Source: Ceratopteris richardii
Lineage: Eukaryota; Streptophyta; Polypodiopsida; Polypodiales; Pteridaceae
NCBI GenBank assembly: GCA_020310875.1
Contig: MU260074.1
Span: 316,501 to 380,500 of the forward strand
Direction: 5' to 3'
Length of the DNA: 64,000 nt
Positions 1 through 10,857 of the stretch are shown one piece after another (positions within the stretch are counted from its first letter, which is position 1; each line of letters starts with the position of its first letter). Made by a program: the position numbers and the translations under genes. A model generated the notes under the pieces. The model saw nothing but the letters and a program-made list of their open reading frames with translations. It had not been told where the DNA came from and searched no databases.

Positions 1-938
1 GCGGAAAGCTTCAAACTTCTCCCTAGGCAGAGCCTTCGTGAAAAGGTCTACAATGTTCTCCTCCGTGGGCACATATGCCAAGCTGATCTCCCCAGCAGAG
101 AACCTCTCCCTGACATAATGATAATGCACCTCAATGTGCTTCATGCGAGCATGGAACACAGGGTTCCTCGCAACTGCCAATGCGCTCTGACTGTCAGTGA
201 AGATGGTGGTGGCAGAAGATTGACCAACACCCAAATCAGCCATAAGGCGTCTGAGCCACACACACTCAACGGCAGCTGTGAAAGCTGCCCTATACTCAGC
301 CTCACAGCTGGAAGTGGCCACAGTAGGCTGCTTCTTGCTCAACCAAGATATACATGAGCTACCAAGCATGAAGCAAAAGTGCACACACGAGTGTCATAGC
401 AACCAGCCCAATCTGAGTCAGAAAAAGCATGCAAATTTGGCGGTAGTGATCCCCCCTTGGGATAAAACAACCCAAGTAGCCGAGTACCACTCAAGTAGCG
501 AAAGATGTGCTTAACCGCCTTCCAATGCGTGACTCCTGGGCAATGCATAAACCTACTCATCTGTGAGACAACAAACTGAATATCTGGCAGAGTAATGCAT
601 AAGTAAATCAAGCATTCAACAGCCTGCTGATAGAGAACAACATCAAATGCATCTCCAGCATCATGAAGACTCAATGGTAAACTTGTCTCCATAGGAGTGG
701 TGATAGGCTTACAGTCTTCAAGGCCAAAACGCTGCAATAACGTGTCAATATATTTTGTTTGACACAAAGCCATTCCACCATCAACGTGCATAAACTGAAT
801 GCCGAAATAATGATGCAAATGCCCCAAATCACACATCTCAAATGAGGCATGCAAATCAGCCTTAAAATCAAGAATATGCTTCTCAATAGGACGAGTGAGC
901 AGCATGTCGTCAACATAGACAACAATGATCATAAGCAC
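1..938 (-). pseudogene. Copia A reverse transcriptase C-terminus and RNase H
   Basis: The open part (339-938) carries the copia YVDDMLL catalytic box near its start, then the DLG..HYFGIQ stretch, and ends in the SDSDWAGC motif that opens copia RNase H. The frame then shifts, but RNase H continues to position 1: the minus strand of 1-60 reads through a typical FTKALP ending. It would copy element RNA and remove the RNA strand inside the virus-like particle. Truncated by the window edge and frameshifted near 340. Family assignment is firm. Confidence 0.9.
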
Positions 939-1066
939 ATCATTAGCAAGCTTAACATATAAGGTGCTTTTAGTTGGACTGTTCTCAAAACCGTATGCAA
1001 TTAGATAGGCATGTATCTTCTCATATCAAGCACGTGGTGCTTGCTTTAAACCATATAATGCCTTCT

Positions 1067-1990
1067 TTAACCTACACACCTAGTTTTCATGCCTTTCTGC
1101 ACAAAGCCACGGTGCTGAAAAACATACCCTTCTTCATGCAAGTCACCATTCAGAACTGCTGTTTTAATGTACAACTGATGTACATTCCAACCATGATGGG
1201 CTGCAAGTGCACAAATGCTCCGAACAGTAGTCATACGACAGGTAGGTGCAAAGGTCTCATCAAAATCAATGCCTCTTTCTTGTGCATAACCCTTTACGAC
1301 AAGCCTAGCCTTATACCTGTCAACTGTACCATCAGGTTTATGCTTCAGCTTGTATACCCAATTAGTGCCAATGGCCTTTTTGCCAGGAGGCAAGTCACAT
1401 AAAGACAATGTACCATTCTTCATTATAGCATCATATTCAGATTGCATAGCAGCCATCCAATTTTTTGAATTATGTGCTTCATCAAAAGAAACAGGCTCAT
1501 TCTCATCATAGAGACTAGACGCAGCCATAGCATAGCAATCTGATGCAAAGGAGGTACTACGAGAGCCTGGACGAGTACGATATGACAAAGGTGCATCTAA
1601 TTTGCTGTCACGCAAAGTCTGCACGAGCCATTTTGGCATAGCTTTTGCCTGCTCAATATCAGCTTTCTCATCAACAAGTGCATCATATAAATCTGCATCA
1701 GAAATGGAATGATCTACATCATCATATGAAACCTCCAAAGGCTGAGAAGTTGCCTCATTAGGACCAGCACTAGATTGTCCACCTATAAAAAGAGGCATCA
1801 AAGTATCATACATGTATTTGGAGCTAACAGATGTCTCCTTAGTACATGAAAGCAATGGCTGAATAGCATCTTCCACAAAGACAACATCACAGCTAACCAG
1901 AATGTGTTTAGTCTGTGGATGATACATACGATAGTCTTTACTTTCAAAACTGTACCCAACAAAAATACATTTTACTGCCTTATCATCCAA
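1067..1990 (-). pseudogene. Copia A integrase end and reverse transcriptase N-terminal half
   Basis: 307 residues. The first third is the low-complexity linker after integrase, starting with the usual KCIFVGYS and GYRMYHPQ-like segment. The reverse transcriptase follows: the AMQSEYDAI block, NWVYKLKHKPDGTVDRYKARLV, and the FDETFAPT box, then VRSICALAAHHGWNVHQ leading to the first catalytic Asp position. That position reads LYIKTAV where copia elements have MDVKTAF, so the first catalytic Asp appears lost (D to I). The C-terminal end falls into a different frame before the YVDD box at about 900. Confidence 0.88.
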
Positions 1991-2080
1991 TTTTCTGTGA
2001 TGTTGTTCAGGCTCTAATGCTTATGTGAAACAACCAAAAACACGCAAGTGAGCAACAGATGGCTTGCGATCATGCCAAGC

Positions 2081-3511
2081 CTAATATGGAGTGATAAACT
2101 CTAGTTCTTTAGTGGGACACCTCTTCAATACATATGCTGCACACATGACAACCTCAAGCCAGAAACTATGTGGTAAAGCCTGACTCTTGACTATACACCT
2201 TGCCATCTCCATGAGTGACCTGTTCTTTTGTTCAGCAACTCCATTCTGTTGAGGTGTATACGACATTGTACACTAGTGTTTTATCGCATGTTCAGCCAGA
2301 AATGCATTAAAATCAGAAGACATATATTCCCCCCCTCGATCAGATTGGAGGGTGCCCATTTTACATGCTGACAGATTTTCAGCCAAAACTAAAAACTGTT
2401 TGAAGCACATGAATACTTCGGACTCTGCTTTGAGTGGATATACCCATGCATGCCTGGAAAAATCATCAATGAAAGTCACGAAGTAAAGGTAATTTCCAAA
2501 AGAGGGTGTCTGCATAGGACCACAAACATCACTATGTACAAGCTGCAATTTCTGCGTAGCCCGAACTGAACCATCTTTTGGAAAGGACAAATGTTGCATT
2601 TTTCCCAAAATACAGCCTTCACCAACATGTTTTCCAGGTGCCTCAAGTTTGGGCAAAGAGGACACCATTTCAGATTTTTGTAGGCGTAGAAAACTAGCTA
2701 AATTTAGATGACCAAAGCGTGCATGCCAAAGCTTTGCATCTGACATAGCCTGAGAATCATGAACTACACATGCCGAATCATTCACAGATCTTTCATAGTC
2801 TATGAGCTTATACAACCCACGACATAAAATGCCAGAAGCAATAATAACATCGCCATTTGATAGATCATGAACTCTACATCTGTCATCAACAAATCTCACA
2901 ACCAAGCCAATCTTGGCTAATGCAGAAACTGATAACAGATTCTTCTTGATCCCTGGCACAAATAAAGCATCTGACAAAGTGCTACCATCAACAGTAGTCA
3001 AAATGATCTTACCAACTCCCATAACAGGATAAGAGGAGTTGTTGGCGCATGTAACAGTATTCCCTGTAGGGGCAGGCTCGAGTGAAGAGAAGAAACTATG
3101 CTGCAAGGTAATATGTTTGGTTGCCCCACTGTCAAAATACCAAACATTTGAGTCTACTGCAGACATGCACTGCTCATGAGAAGATGGGTCAAAACTACAA
3201 AGAGTAGTAAACACCCATTCTTCTTTCTGCACAAGATTAGTAGACTCCGTTTTTGGTGTAGAGGCTTCTACAACGACCATTCCAGCCTCTTTCTTCTTTG
3301 CCTCCTTTGCAGCCAGTTTTGGACAATTCTTTATGATATGATCATTCCCTTTATAGTACTTACAAAACAATTTCTGTTGTTCTGATTTTTTCTCATCTTT
3401 GTCTTGGTTCTTCGAATGTGCAGCATTTGCAGATTTCTGCTTACTAATAGAAGAGCTCCATTTTCCTTTCCCCTTCTGACTAGCCAGGAAAGCTTGATCT
3501 GCAACACGCAT
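2081..3511 (-). pseudogene. Copia A nucleocapsid, protease and integrase
   Basis: Two open segments (2273-3511 and 2081-2266). In order: a basic stretch, a zinc knuckle beginning CKYY with HIIKNC (the second Cys of the CCHC pattern is altered), the protease active-site motif WYFDSGATKHIT, the GAG-pre-integrase block LWHARFGHLN, and the integrase core with Asp in HSDVCGP, Asp in LQSDRGGEY and Glu in NGVAEQKNRS. These are the D-D-E residues that join element cDNA to host DNA. A frame break near 2270 separates the last Glu from the rest. Confidence 0.9.
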
Positions 3512-3704
3512 AATGGACCTGTTCTACCTGGACTGATCTTCCTGCAACAGAACAGAGACTAACTCCTCAAATGACAAGGCATTTGGATTGCCTTTCATCA
3601 TTAACGTGAAGAGTAGAAACAAAACTCTGATATGAATCAGGAAGACCATTCAAAACGGTCTGCACAAGTGAGCTATCTGGTATAACCTCGTCAGCAGAAA
3701 TCAA

Positions 3705-4220
3705 CTATTCCTTCAAGTCTTTGATGTTTGTTAGGAAACTGTCCATGGAATCACCTTCATTCATGTGCTCACTCTCCAACTGTTTTCGGAGATAAGCAAC
3801 ACAAGCCTCATTCCTAGCTTGGTACAATGTGGTAAGTGTATCCCAAGCAGCCCTAGCTGTTCTGCAAGAGCGTATGTGAGGAATAATGGCACGTTTGACA
3901 GACAAAGCTATCAATGCATGTGCCTGGGCATCTCTGCCATCCCAATGAATCTGCTCTGCAGTAGGTGCAACAGAAATAACAGCGCGAACAGGAATCTGTG
4001 GAATATCATCTTCGACACCATGTTCATCAGCTCCAGCACCTGTATTTGCAGTACCTGTTGTTACAGGTGTAACATGACGTCTTTCAACACCCTGCACAAT
4101 GTTCCACAATCCTTTTGCAACCAAAACATGTCGCATCATATAAGCCCGTAATGGGTAGTTGGTACCATCCAACTTATCTTCAACAACCAACATACAAAAT
4201 ACATCAGTGCTTTCAGCCAT
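3705..4220 (-). pseudogene. Copia A gag N-terminal region
   Basis: 171 residues starting MAESTDVF, with the LDGTNYPLRAYMMRHVL motif typical of the copia gag N-terminus and the later RAAWDTLTTLYQ and ESEHMNEGDSMDSFL segments of the UBN2 gag family. This is the capsid-forming protein of the particle. The frame closes with a stop at 3705, but the gag sequence plainly continues leftward (LP.SYQSF-like segment around 3640). The start is the first Met after a 350-bp leader. A stop and a frameshift separate it from the nucleocapsid part at 3511. Confidence 0.88.
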
Positions 4221-4560
4221 GGTCGGTGACTAAATTACCTTGATGCAAAAAATTGACTATATCTCAAAAAGTTGAACGGAACTGCCCAGACGAGTTCTGC
4301 TAGACCTGTAGCAAACTTTGAGATGCTTAAACTGGCGAACAGAAACTGGTATATACCTTTGGCACAAAAGGACGAAATAGCCTACACAAGCACTGCAATA
4401 GTGCATTCGGAGGCTGAAACGAGCTTAGATCGCGATTTTGGCACCACAGAGCGAAGCGGTTTTGATCTCGGAAACACCCTGAGTATGCTCACCAAATTTC
4501 ATGCGAATATGAGACTGCAAATGGAGGAGTATCGACAACACCCTAGAAGAAGCGATGACC
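4221..4560 (-). other. Copia A untranslated leader
   Basis: Stretch between the primer-binding site and the gag start of copia A. No coding signal of note; it would be the packaging leader of the element RNA. Confidence 0.7.
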
Positions 4561-4573
4561 TGCTCTGATACTA
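4561..4573 (-). promoter_or_regulatory. Primer-binding site of copia A
   Basis: The minus strand reads TAGTATCAGAGCA next to the LTR, one base away from TGGTATCAGAGC, the complement of the initiator-Met tRNA 3' end used by many plant copia elements. Confidence 0.85.
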
Positions 4574-4575
4574 AT

Positions 4576-4806
4576 TGTTGGAGTTAGATGTCTGCAGAAG
4601 CACGCGAAGAGCACAAGGAAGAAGAAGAAGCTTGGAGCACAACACACAATACTGAATGTATTACTAGAGAATGTACAAAAGATAACTAGCCCATTAGGGC
4701 AATAGGCGTATATACAAGTCGGGGAAAAAAAACCTCCTAAAGAGGGAAAAAAGTGCCCCGGCGGTCCTAGTGTGTTCACACACATCACTACCTAAATATA
4801 TCAACA
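4576..4806 (-). repeat. 5' LTR of copia A (231 bp)
   Basis: On the plus strand it begins TGTTGGAG and ends TCAACA, so it has TGTTG...CAACA inverted ends. It abuts the primer-binding site on the left and copia B LTR sequence on the right. A TATA-like GTATATACGCC on the minus strand (about 4705-4715) could be the promoter. The partner LTR is off-window. Confidence 0.88.
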
Positions 4807-5148
4807 TCATACACAGAACTTTACTCAGTTCTCCTCATAACTATGAAAAACTCAGAAACTTTATAAGTGCTTTCTCACTCAGAGAAGCCTGACTATACTC
4901 AGTCATACAAAATAAACTCCTTTTCACATTCTATCACTCTCTTCCACTTCTTCTCTCTCTTCACGTCAATTGATACAAACTAACTTATATAGATTTTGTC
5001 ATTATCGTGATTTTAAAAAACTTCTAGAACTAAAGTGAACTAACTTTACAAATATAATACACTTCTGAATTTCTCCCTTCACATAGGCAGGTGATTTTCT
5101 TCTAAAGCTTTGACCTTCAAATATATGTCCAATTAGTGAGTGTTTCTT
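4807..5148 (-). repeat. 3' LTR fragment of copia B
   Basis: Matches 57270-57604 of the 5' LTR almost throughout (roughly 24 differences by eye). It is cut on the left by copia A and on the right by gypsy D, just before the LTR's last bases. A TATA-like CTATATAAG lies on the minus strand around 4986-4994 and is conserved in the other copy. Confidence 0.9.
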
Positions 5149-6032
5149 GGTGTACCTAAGCCAAGAAGACTTAAGGACTTGTGCCAAAGAGACCAAATCT
5201 CATTTGCCACACTAATGCGTATAGTGGGGAATTGACACACACTTATTTGTCAATCCGATGAAACGACCTAACCAAGTGTATGAGGACATGTGCACACATG
5301 ACAGGAAATGAAGTGGTTCAGCTTATACGCATGAGAAAAGACGAATCCACCTCTCTAACTCACTTAAATACTGAAAGTGTCTATCGTGATACCACTTACA
5401 ATAGTTTTCACTAAATCGAGGATTTCTCCTAGCTTCGAACTCCAAATATAGGCAATCACAAGTTCATTTTGAAGCTCTTGATGAGACACATCTATTGGAG
5501 TACTTTCACTCGATTCTGACAACCATGCTTCAAGTTATGACCAAAACAGTGAATGGCGAGAAGCACACACACTCACTCCACAACTCATACTAGCTCACAC
5601 ACACATTACAGTAGCTCAAAAATAGTGGGGAGGGGTAGAAAACAGTCCTACACACACATTCTAAGCATTACACACACATAAAAGATCGAAGAGAAGATGA
5701 AAATCTGCAAGAAAGAAGCAATTTCGAAAATCAGGAGCTCTCCTTCTTCACAATGGCAAAAAGTGTAGAAAGAGTCACCAAAGTGACTTATATACATGTG
5801 TCCTAAAAATGGTCCTTTCACACAAGTGATCGGCACTTTATTCACTAATCTCTATTTTCCTACTATTTTACAAGAAATATATTACAATGGTTTGAGATTA
5901 TGCATCTAGAGGACTCCTCTAGTGCATTTACATGGCTTAAGGGAATTTTCGAAGACTTTGAAGAAGAAAAGAAGATACCCATTAATTTGAAAATTTTGGG
6001 GCTCCCCTTTTGTGCATCTTTGCTCTGGAATA
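5149..6032 (-). repeat. 3' LTR of gypsy D (about 884 bp)
   Basis: Direct repeat of 45220-46109, about 93% identical in the stretch I compared. The right end AATA has replaced the ACA of the other copy, so the terminal TG (minus strand) became TA. A TATA-like GTATATAAG lies on the minus strand near 5787-5796. The ends may be off by a base or two. Confidence 0.88.
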
Positions 6033-6051
6033 CTCTGCCTCCTTGTTTTTG
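6033..6051 (-). promoter_or_regulatory. Polypurine tract of gypsy D
   Basis: The minus strand reads AAGGAGGCAGAG directly before the 3' LTR, the purine run expected to prime plus-strand DNA synthesis. Confidence 0.65.
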
Positions 6052-6618
6052 TCGTCCCTTGACAGTCTTTACTTCTTATCTACCTCTTGTCTAAGTCTTT
6101 TGAATACATGCACCCCGTGGTCGAAGAAGCAACAAGGACTGTCAGACAATTGGTTATCTTATCTGAGGTATGTCCTTTGCTTTTGTTTGCCCCTCGATAT
6201 CCCGTACACAAATCTGGGTTGCTCTATTCAGTCGGGCTTCCACGCACGCTAGTAGTGACTAAGAATGTGAGGTTCTTAGTCACCCTCTTCAACTTTTCAG
6301 CCTCTCTCCTTTCTAGCTTTTGGTCTAATTCTGATATGTCTTTGTCTTCACACATTTGACCGTGTTGCATTGCTTTGAGCCTATTTATTTTCTGCCATCA
6401 CACGCTATCAGCGAGAGGATTATTATCTGCCCAGTATCGTCTTGCACTTCTTCATGGATACTTCCTGGCCTTGGTCCGTCCTTCCCATGAAATGTCCTAG
6501 TTGTGATTGTTCTTTAATTCCATTCCTCAGGACCGAGATGTTTGGCATTGTAGCCTGATGCGTGCCCCTACAGGGCTTTGGGCAAAGGGTGGATATTTTG
6601 CTTTATGATCTTCATTCT
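6052..6618 (-). other. Gypsy D 3' non-coding stretch
   Basis: No convincing coding signal. It lies between the extra coding region and the polypurine tract and is probably the 3' untranslated part of D. Confidence 0.5.
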
Positions 6619-7086
6619 TTACTGAGTAGTTTTGGTCTTTGATTTTCTTCTTCTTCTTTTCTTGCTTGATTCCCTTTCCACACGTCCCTCCTCTTGAACT
6701 CTATCGTCCCCGACATGCTTTTTGAGGCGATGTGAATATGTTTGTATGAGGGCTTGCTCTTGATGATTAAGCAAATTGGCGTGACGTATCATGAACTCTT
6801 TCCACTGGCTTGACCTCACTCCATCCTCTGGTGCTTGTCGGTGATCTGCAAAAAAGCTCGTTTCATAAGCCACCAATCTTGCATTAAGATTTTAAGTCAT
6901 CTTAACAAAAATTTCTAAATCAATTTCGAAGAAGCCAGTAAAAAATGCTTCTTCAAAAGTCTGCATGTACGTGCTCGGCAAGAACTTAAGTCGTGAATAG
7001 TATGCCATAAGTGTTATTTGACTCAAGATAGTTGAAAGATTGAAAACAAGTGCTTTGAATCCCTGTGTAATGCCGATGAAGTTCAA
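6619..7086 (-). pseudogene. Gypsy D extra region, C-terminal part
   Basis: Two overlapping-frame segments. The last, 6619-6876, is 85 residues, starts in sequence that also reads on upstream, and ends in a strongly basic Lys/Arg-rich tail (KKRRRRKSKTKTTQ), which could be a nuclear-targeting or nucleic-acid-binding tail. The segment 6892-7086 joins it across a stop. I do not recognise a family. Position after integrase suggests it belongs to the extra product of D; nothing here shows its function. Confidence 0.45.
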
Positions 7087-7693
7087 AAATGTATATTTTG
7101 CATGTTGGAAGACTTTAATTTTGTGAGAAGCATGCTGAAAATCTTATTCGTCATTTTGATTGCTGAATCTGGTACAGTCGCATATCGAGCAATCCAAAAT
7201 TCCATGGTTTTCACATGTATTCTTCCATTGGTAGGTAAGTATGTGGTGGGCTACATAGTAGCAGATAATTGAGCCATTGATTATTGATGCTACCCTGGCG
7301 CTGTCCTTCCCAAAATTGCGACTAGGAGCGTCTGTGGGGTACTGGACAAAAAGATGGGTTTACCTGAAGAACATATGGTGATGCTTCCCATTGTACGCGC
7401 AGTGTAGGATTATTTTCCAAAATTTGAGGCCTCCATATAGGATCAGCCTTTTCAAATTCTTCTTGAGTATAGTTGAATGTATTATTGCTGAACTGGAGGT
7501 TATTGTCCGACTCTTTATTTGTCGTTGTCTTTATATATTACCATGTTTGCTCTTTAAGGAGTCCATATGGTACATTGAATGGCTTCAATATTTGCTCCAA
7601 ATTCTTGCTCTCAATCTGAGCTTCCTTCATGACCTTGATGATTTGATCTTCAAATTCTACGATAAGCTGGGACACTAGTAGTGCCCTCTCATG
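7087..7693 (-). other. Gypsy D extra region, degraded segment
   Basis: About 600 bp between recognisable coding segments. Minus-strand frames are broken by stops; probably decayed coding sequence of the extra product, but I cannot read a continuous frame. Confidence 0.4.
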
Positions 7694-9197
7694 TCAGCTC
7701 AGTTCTGCAATATCTTGATGAATACGTTCAGATTGGATCTCCGTTTCCTCCCTTATCGACATATGATGTAAGGGGGGAGAGAGAGGACGTATCTCAATAT
7801 ACTCAGTGGCCGTTCTAGATTTTGGAACTACTGGTGTGTCCTCTGTTTCCTGTTGCTCTAGCTGTTCTTGTAGCTGCTTTATCAACTCATCCTTTTGCTT
7901 GATTTCTTCATGGGCCTTAGAATCATTTCCTTGTTTTTCAGAATCTCTTCGGCTATGATAGCAAGTTGATCAATGTCTTCTTTACATTGCACCATATATC
8001 TATGCTCGATCTTTTTCCATTTTGTCCTTAGAGCCGTGGTATCATCCATATATCTTTTCTCCCATTCGACAATGACTACTTGCTCCTGCTTGAGCTGATC
8101 TTCATACCTAGCCATCTTCTCCTCCATTTCCTTGATGTCTTTTTCTGGCCTTTCCTGAACCTCTATAGGTTGATCACTCAGAAGAGGTATCATTAGCTCC
8201 TTGTTTCTATTCCTTAGGTTTTTTGCCTCATCCATGTATACCTTTATTTGTGATTCTAATATTTTGCTTCTTGCATTCATCCGCGTCTTCTCGGCCTCAC
8301 TAACCTCATATTTCTTCTATAAATCTTGTAGTTGTTCTTTTAATTTCTCATTTTCCGTCTCAAAAGCTTTGCACTGCTGCTTGGCCTCTTGAACTTCCTT
8401 TTCTTTATGTGTTATGTGTTCTCGTGCTAGACTTAACTATGTTGAGAGGTTCTTACCCATTTCTTGAAGTTCATGCTTTTCCTGCATCGCTTTGTCATAG
8501 TCCTCATCATCCTTAAGCATCAACTGTTGCGTATCCATAGTAGTTCTGATCATATCTTGCACCACTGGTTTGAGCTCAGCGATGTCAACATTCAACCACA
8601 TTTTTGGAATACTTGGAGCTTCTCCTGTTTGGACATACTTCCCGTTCTCCACATGGATAGTTTCGTTATGTGGTTGTCTGATTTGAAGTTGTACCTCTGG
8701 TTCTTTTCTTTCTTCATCTAGATCAATAATTTTTGTGGCACTCCCTTGAAATGTAACATCCATGGGGGAGGGTTCTATCACAACCCTTATTAGAGTGAAG
8801 GGTTCTGATTCCACCGTAGTTTCTTTTGGTTCTTCCTTTGGATTCTTGAATGACCCTTCTCCTGAAAGTGTAGTTTCTTTGATGACATGTAGTTTCTTTG
8901 AATTGTTGAGGTCTCATTTATTTTGATGACATGTATTCCTTCTTGGGGTACCTCTTTGCCTACGTTGTCTTGATTGGAGTTGACGGGGTTGTCATTCACC
9001 TTCATGCCCTCTTCTTTGGCATTGAAGTTTAATTCATTTAATTCTTCCCATTGTCCATCGTCTTTGGATTCACTTTGAATTTTCGTATTTAATAGGGAGG
9101 TGTCAGGCTCTTTGTGTGTATCTGAAGAGGAGCTTGAATTGACCAATCCTAATTCTCTATCTCGATGTACCTTGGTTAACCTCTTTTTGATGTCCAT
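7694..9197 (-). pseudogene. Gypsy D extra coiled-coil protein
   Basis: Minus-strand segments 8790-9197, 8437-8814, 7882-8280 and 7694-7885 read as one decayed protein. The first is Ser/Asp/Asn-rich and polar; the third (132 residues) is charged with heptad-like Leu/Ile spacing (for example KDIKEMEEKMARYEDQLKQE), predicted coiled coil; the last continues with IKQLQEQLEQQE. No reverse transcriptase, integrase or envelope motif and no membrane segment is visible. Some plant gypsy elements carry extra genes after pol, but I cannot match this one to a named family. Stops and frame changes show decay. Confidence 0.55.
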
Positions 9198-10455
9198 GTC
9201 TTGTTGGGCCTACTGGTAATGGTGCCCTTGCACTAGTAGATTAACTTGACCCTCCGTATATTGGTGTGTGTCTTCTAGGGCTTTTGTTAATTCCTCTTCT
9301 GTAATTGGTCGGTGCTCTTCAATTCTTGTCTTCGGGAGTACGTGTGCCCTTTTCGTAGCAGGAACTTCAGTTTCTCCTTGCATTACTTCCCTTAATCTCT
9401 TTGTACCTCACATTTTGGGTTGAGAACTAGGTTCTGCTTCCCCAACAATCTTGACTCCTTTTTTCTTTCTTGGGACTGTGGCAACTTTGGCATACTTAGC
9501 CATGACTGTTGATGAGGGCATTTCCTAGAGGTGCTCTCTAATACCTAAAGCATGATAGATCAATATGGTCAGAGCTACACTGCCGTTCAGGAACTTCTTG
9601 TTATTCCATTGCTTCTTCGCCTCGAATAACCATTCCTATATGTATGGAGTCAGATTAATTTTATTTCTAATTTGTTTGATCGTGTGTGATAATAGTTGAA
9701 CAATGATCTTCTGAGGTGCAGTGTATCGATGCATGTTAGGGAAGAAGAAGTGCTAATGAATGAGTCTCACTTCTTCTTCTATGTCAAATCCATTGATGTT
9801 AGTAAATGTTCTAGTTTTTGCTCCTCGACTTTCTTCTTTCAATACAGCAATTCCATCCTTCTCCCATCCAAAAGCTTCCTTGACTAGATCATGTGTAAAC
9901 TGAATCACAACCCATTCACCTACTGCATCTATGACTCTGGCCTCTGGCACCAATGGATCATGTAGTGCTGGCTATAAGGTATTCATCACTTGCATGCATC
10001 TTTGAAAGTTAGTTTTGTAAATCGGCAATTCAAAATACTTGTGTATACCCGCTTTCTTCATGATGTCAATGGTGGTCGACAGATCATGTACCACTTTAAA
10101 ATCTTGGGACAAAATCTTGGTCACCAGGAAGAGATACTCCCCAGTCGATTGTCCCTTTGCTTTATTCATGCTTTGTGGAGGGAAGTCCATCACTTCTTCC
10201 TGAATTGTTGCTTCAAAATCTTCTGAAGCCATCTGCACTTGTAACGAAAAGTGCATTAGTTTCAATAGAAGATGTAGCAATTGTGTTGTGCATTGTAGTG
10301 ACATGTTGTCGTTTCGTAACTCCGTTCCCTTTGCTTGTATAAGGGAGATCTCTTACCACATATTTTTCATTTTCTTTTCTGAAAGAAAACAAGGATTAGC
10401 ATAGCCGAAGCATTTATTTATTTACATAGTACGTCCATTCCTAAGGAAGTGGAAG
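9198..10455 (-). pseudogene. Gypsy D extra region, N-terminal globular part
   Basis: Segments 9972-10304 and 9753-9953 are nearly continuous. From a Met at about 10233 the product begins MASEDFEATIQEE, runs through DIMKKAGIHKYFELPIYKTN, then VPEARVIDAVGEWVVIQFTHD, and continues past 9750 with a decayed frame (for example a TIKQIRNKINLTPYI segment near 9680). It looks like a mixed alpha/beta domain ahead of the coiled-coil segments. Function unknown. The short Met-Ala-Ser-Glu-Asp start is also seen at the start of D's gag (27013), which may be chance. Confidence 0.5.
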
Positions 10456-10857
10456 CTATAACCTATTCCCTAGTGGAGAATGTGCACCACTAATTTTATC
10501 ATGTACTTCAAGTGCCGAATGTCTGGCCTTGTAATGTGGCCCTATTATGCATACTTCAGGTGCATTGGCGTCTTCATGAGTGCATCTGAAATCTTCATTG
10601 TTCTGGTGTTCCATTCCTGGTAGTTGCTTGGGTTTCCAAATCCATTTCGTTTTTGCGGTGTTAGGCCGTGTGTTCTCTTTGGTTCCTCGAGCTGTACGTG
10701 TATCTTCTGTCTTTTCTGTTGTCCTGGTCATTGGGGTCTTTCTCTTCATGTTTCTATGACGAGTCTGTCTTGGCTTCCTTCTCCAAACATGTTGGTGTAA
10801 TGCATCCTCCTGTTTGCTTATCTCTTGATTGGCTACTTGTCTGACCTTCTTGGGAAT
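10456..10857 (-). pseudogene. Gypsy D basic linker segment
   Basis: 97-residue segment (10456-10749), Thr/Lys/Arg-rich at its start (MKRKTPMTRTTEKTEDTRTA), between the protease-like protein and the extra globular protein. Likely a decayed continuation of one of them. Confidence 0.4.

Larger units (their letters stand above)
1..4806 (-). mobile_element. Ty1/copia element A (left part outside window)
   Basis: Minus-strand copia retrotransposon. Reading leftward it has a 231-bp 5' LTR, an initiator-Met-type primer-binding site, gag, a zinc knuckle, protease, integrase, reverse transcriptase and RNase H, the copia order. The RNase H end and 3' LTR lie left of position 1. The frame is broken several times, so the copy is dead. 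It sits inside the 3' LTR of copia B: the bases from 4807 onward match B's other LTR from about 57270 onward. The 3' duplication of the target cannot be checked because it is off-window. Confidence 0.93.

Noticed and set aside
118..514. Plus-strand frames at the left edge
   Set aside because: They are antisense to the RNase H region of copia A.
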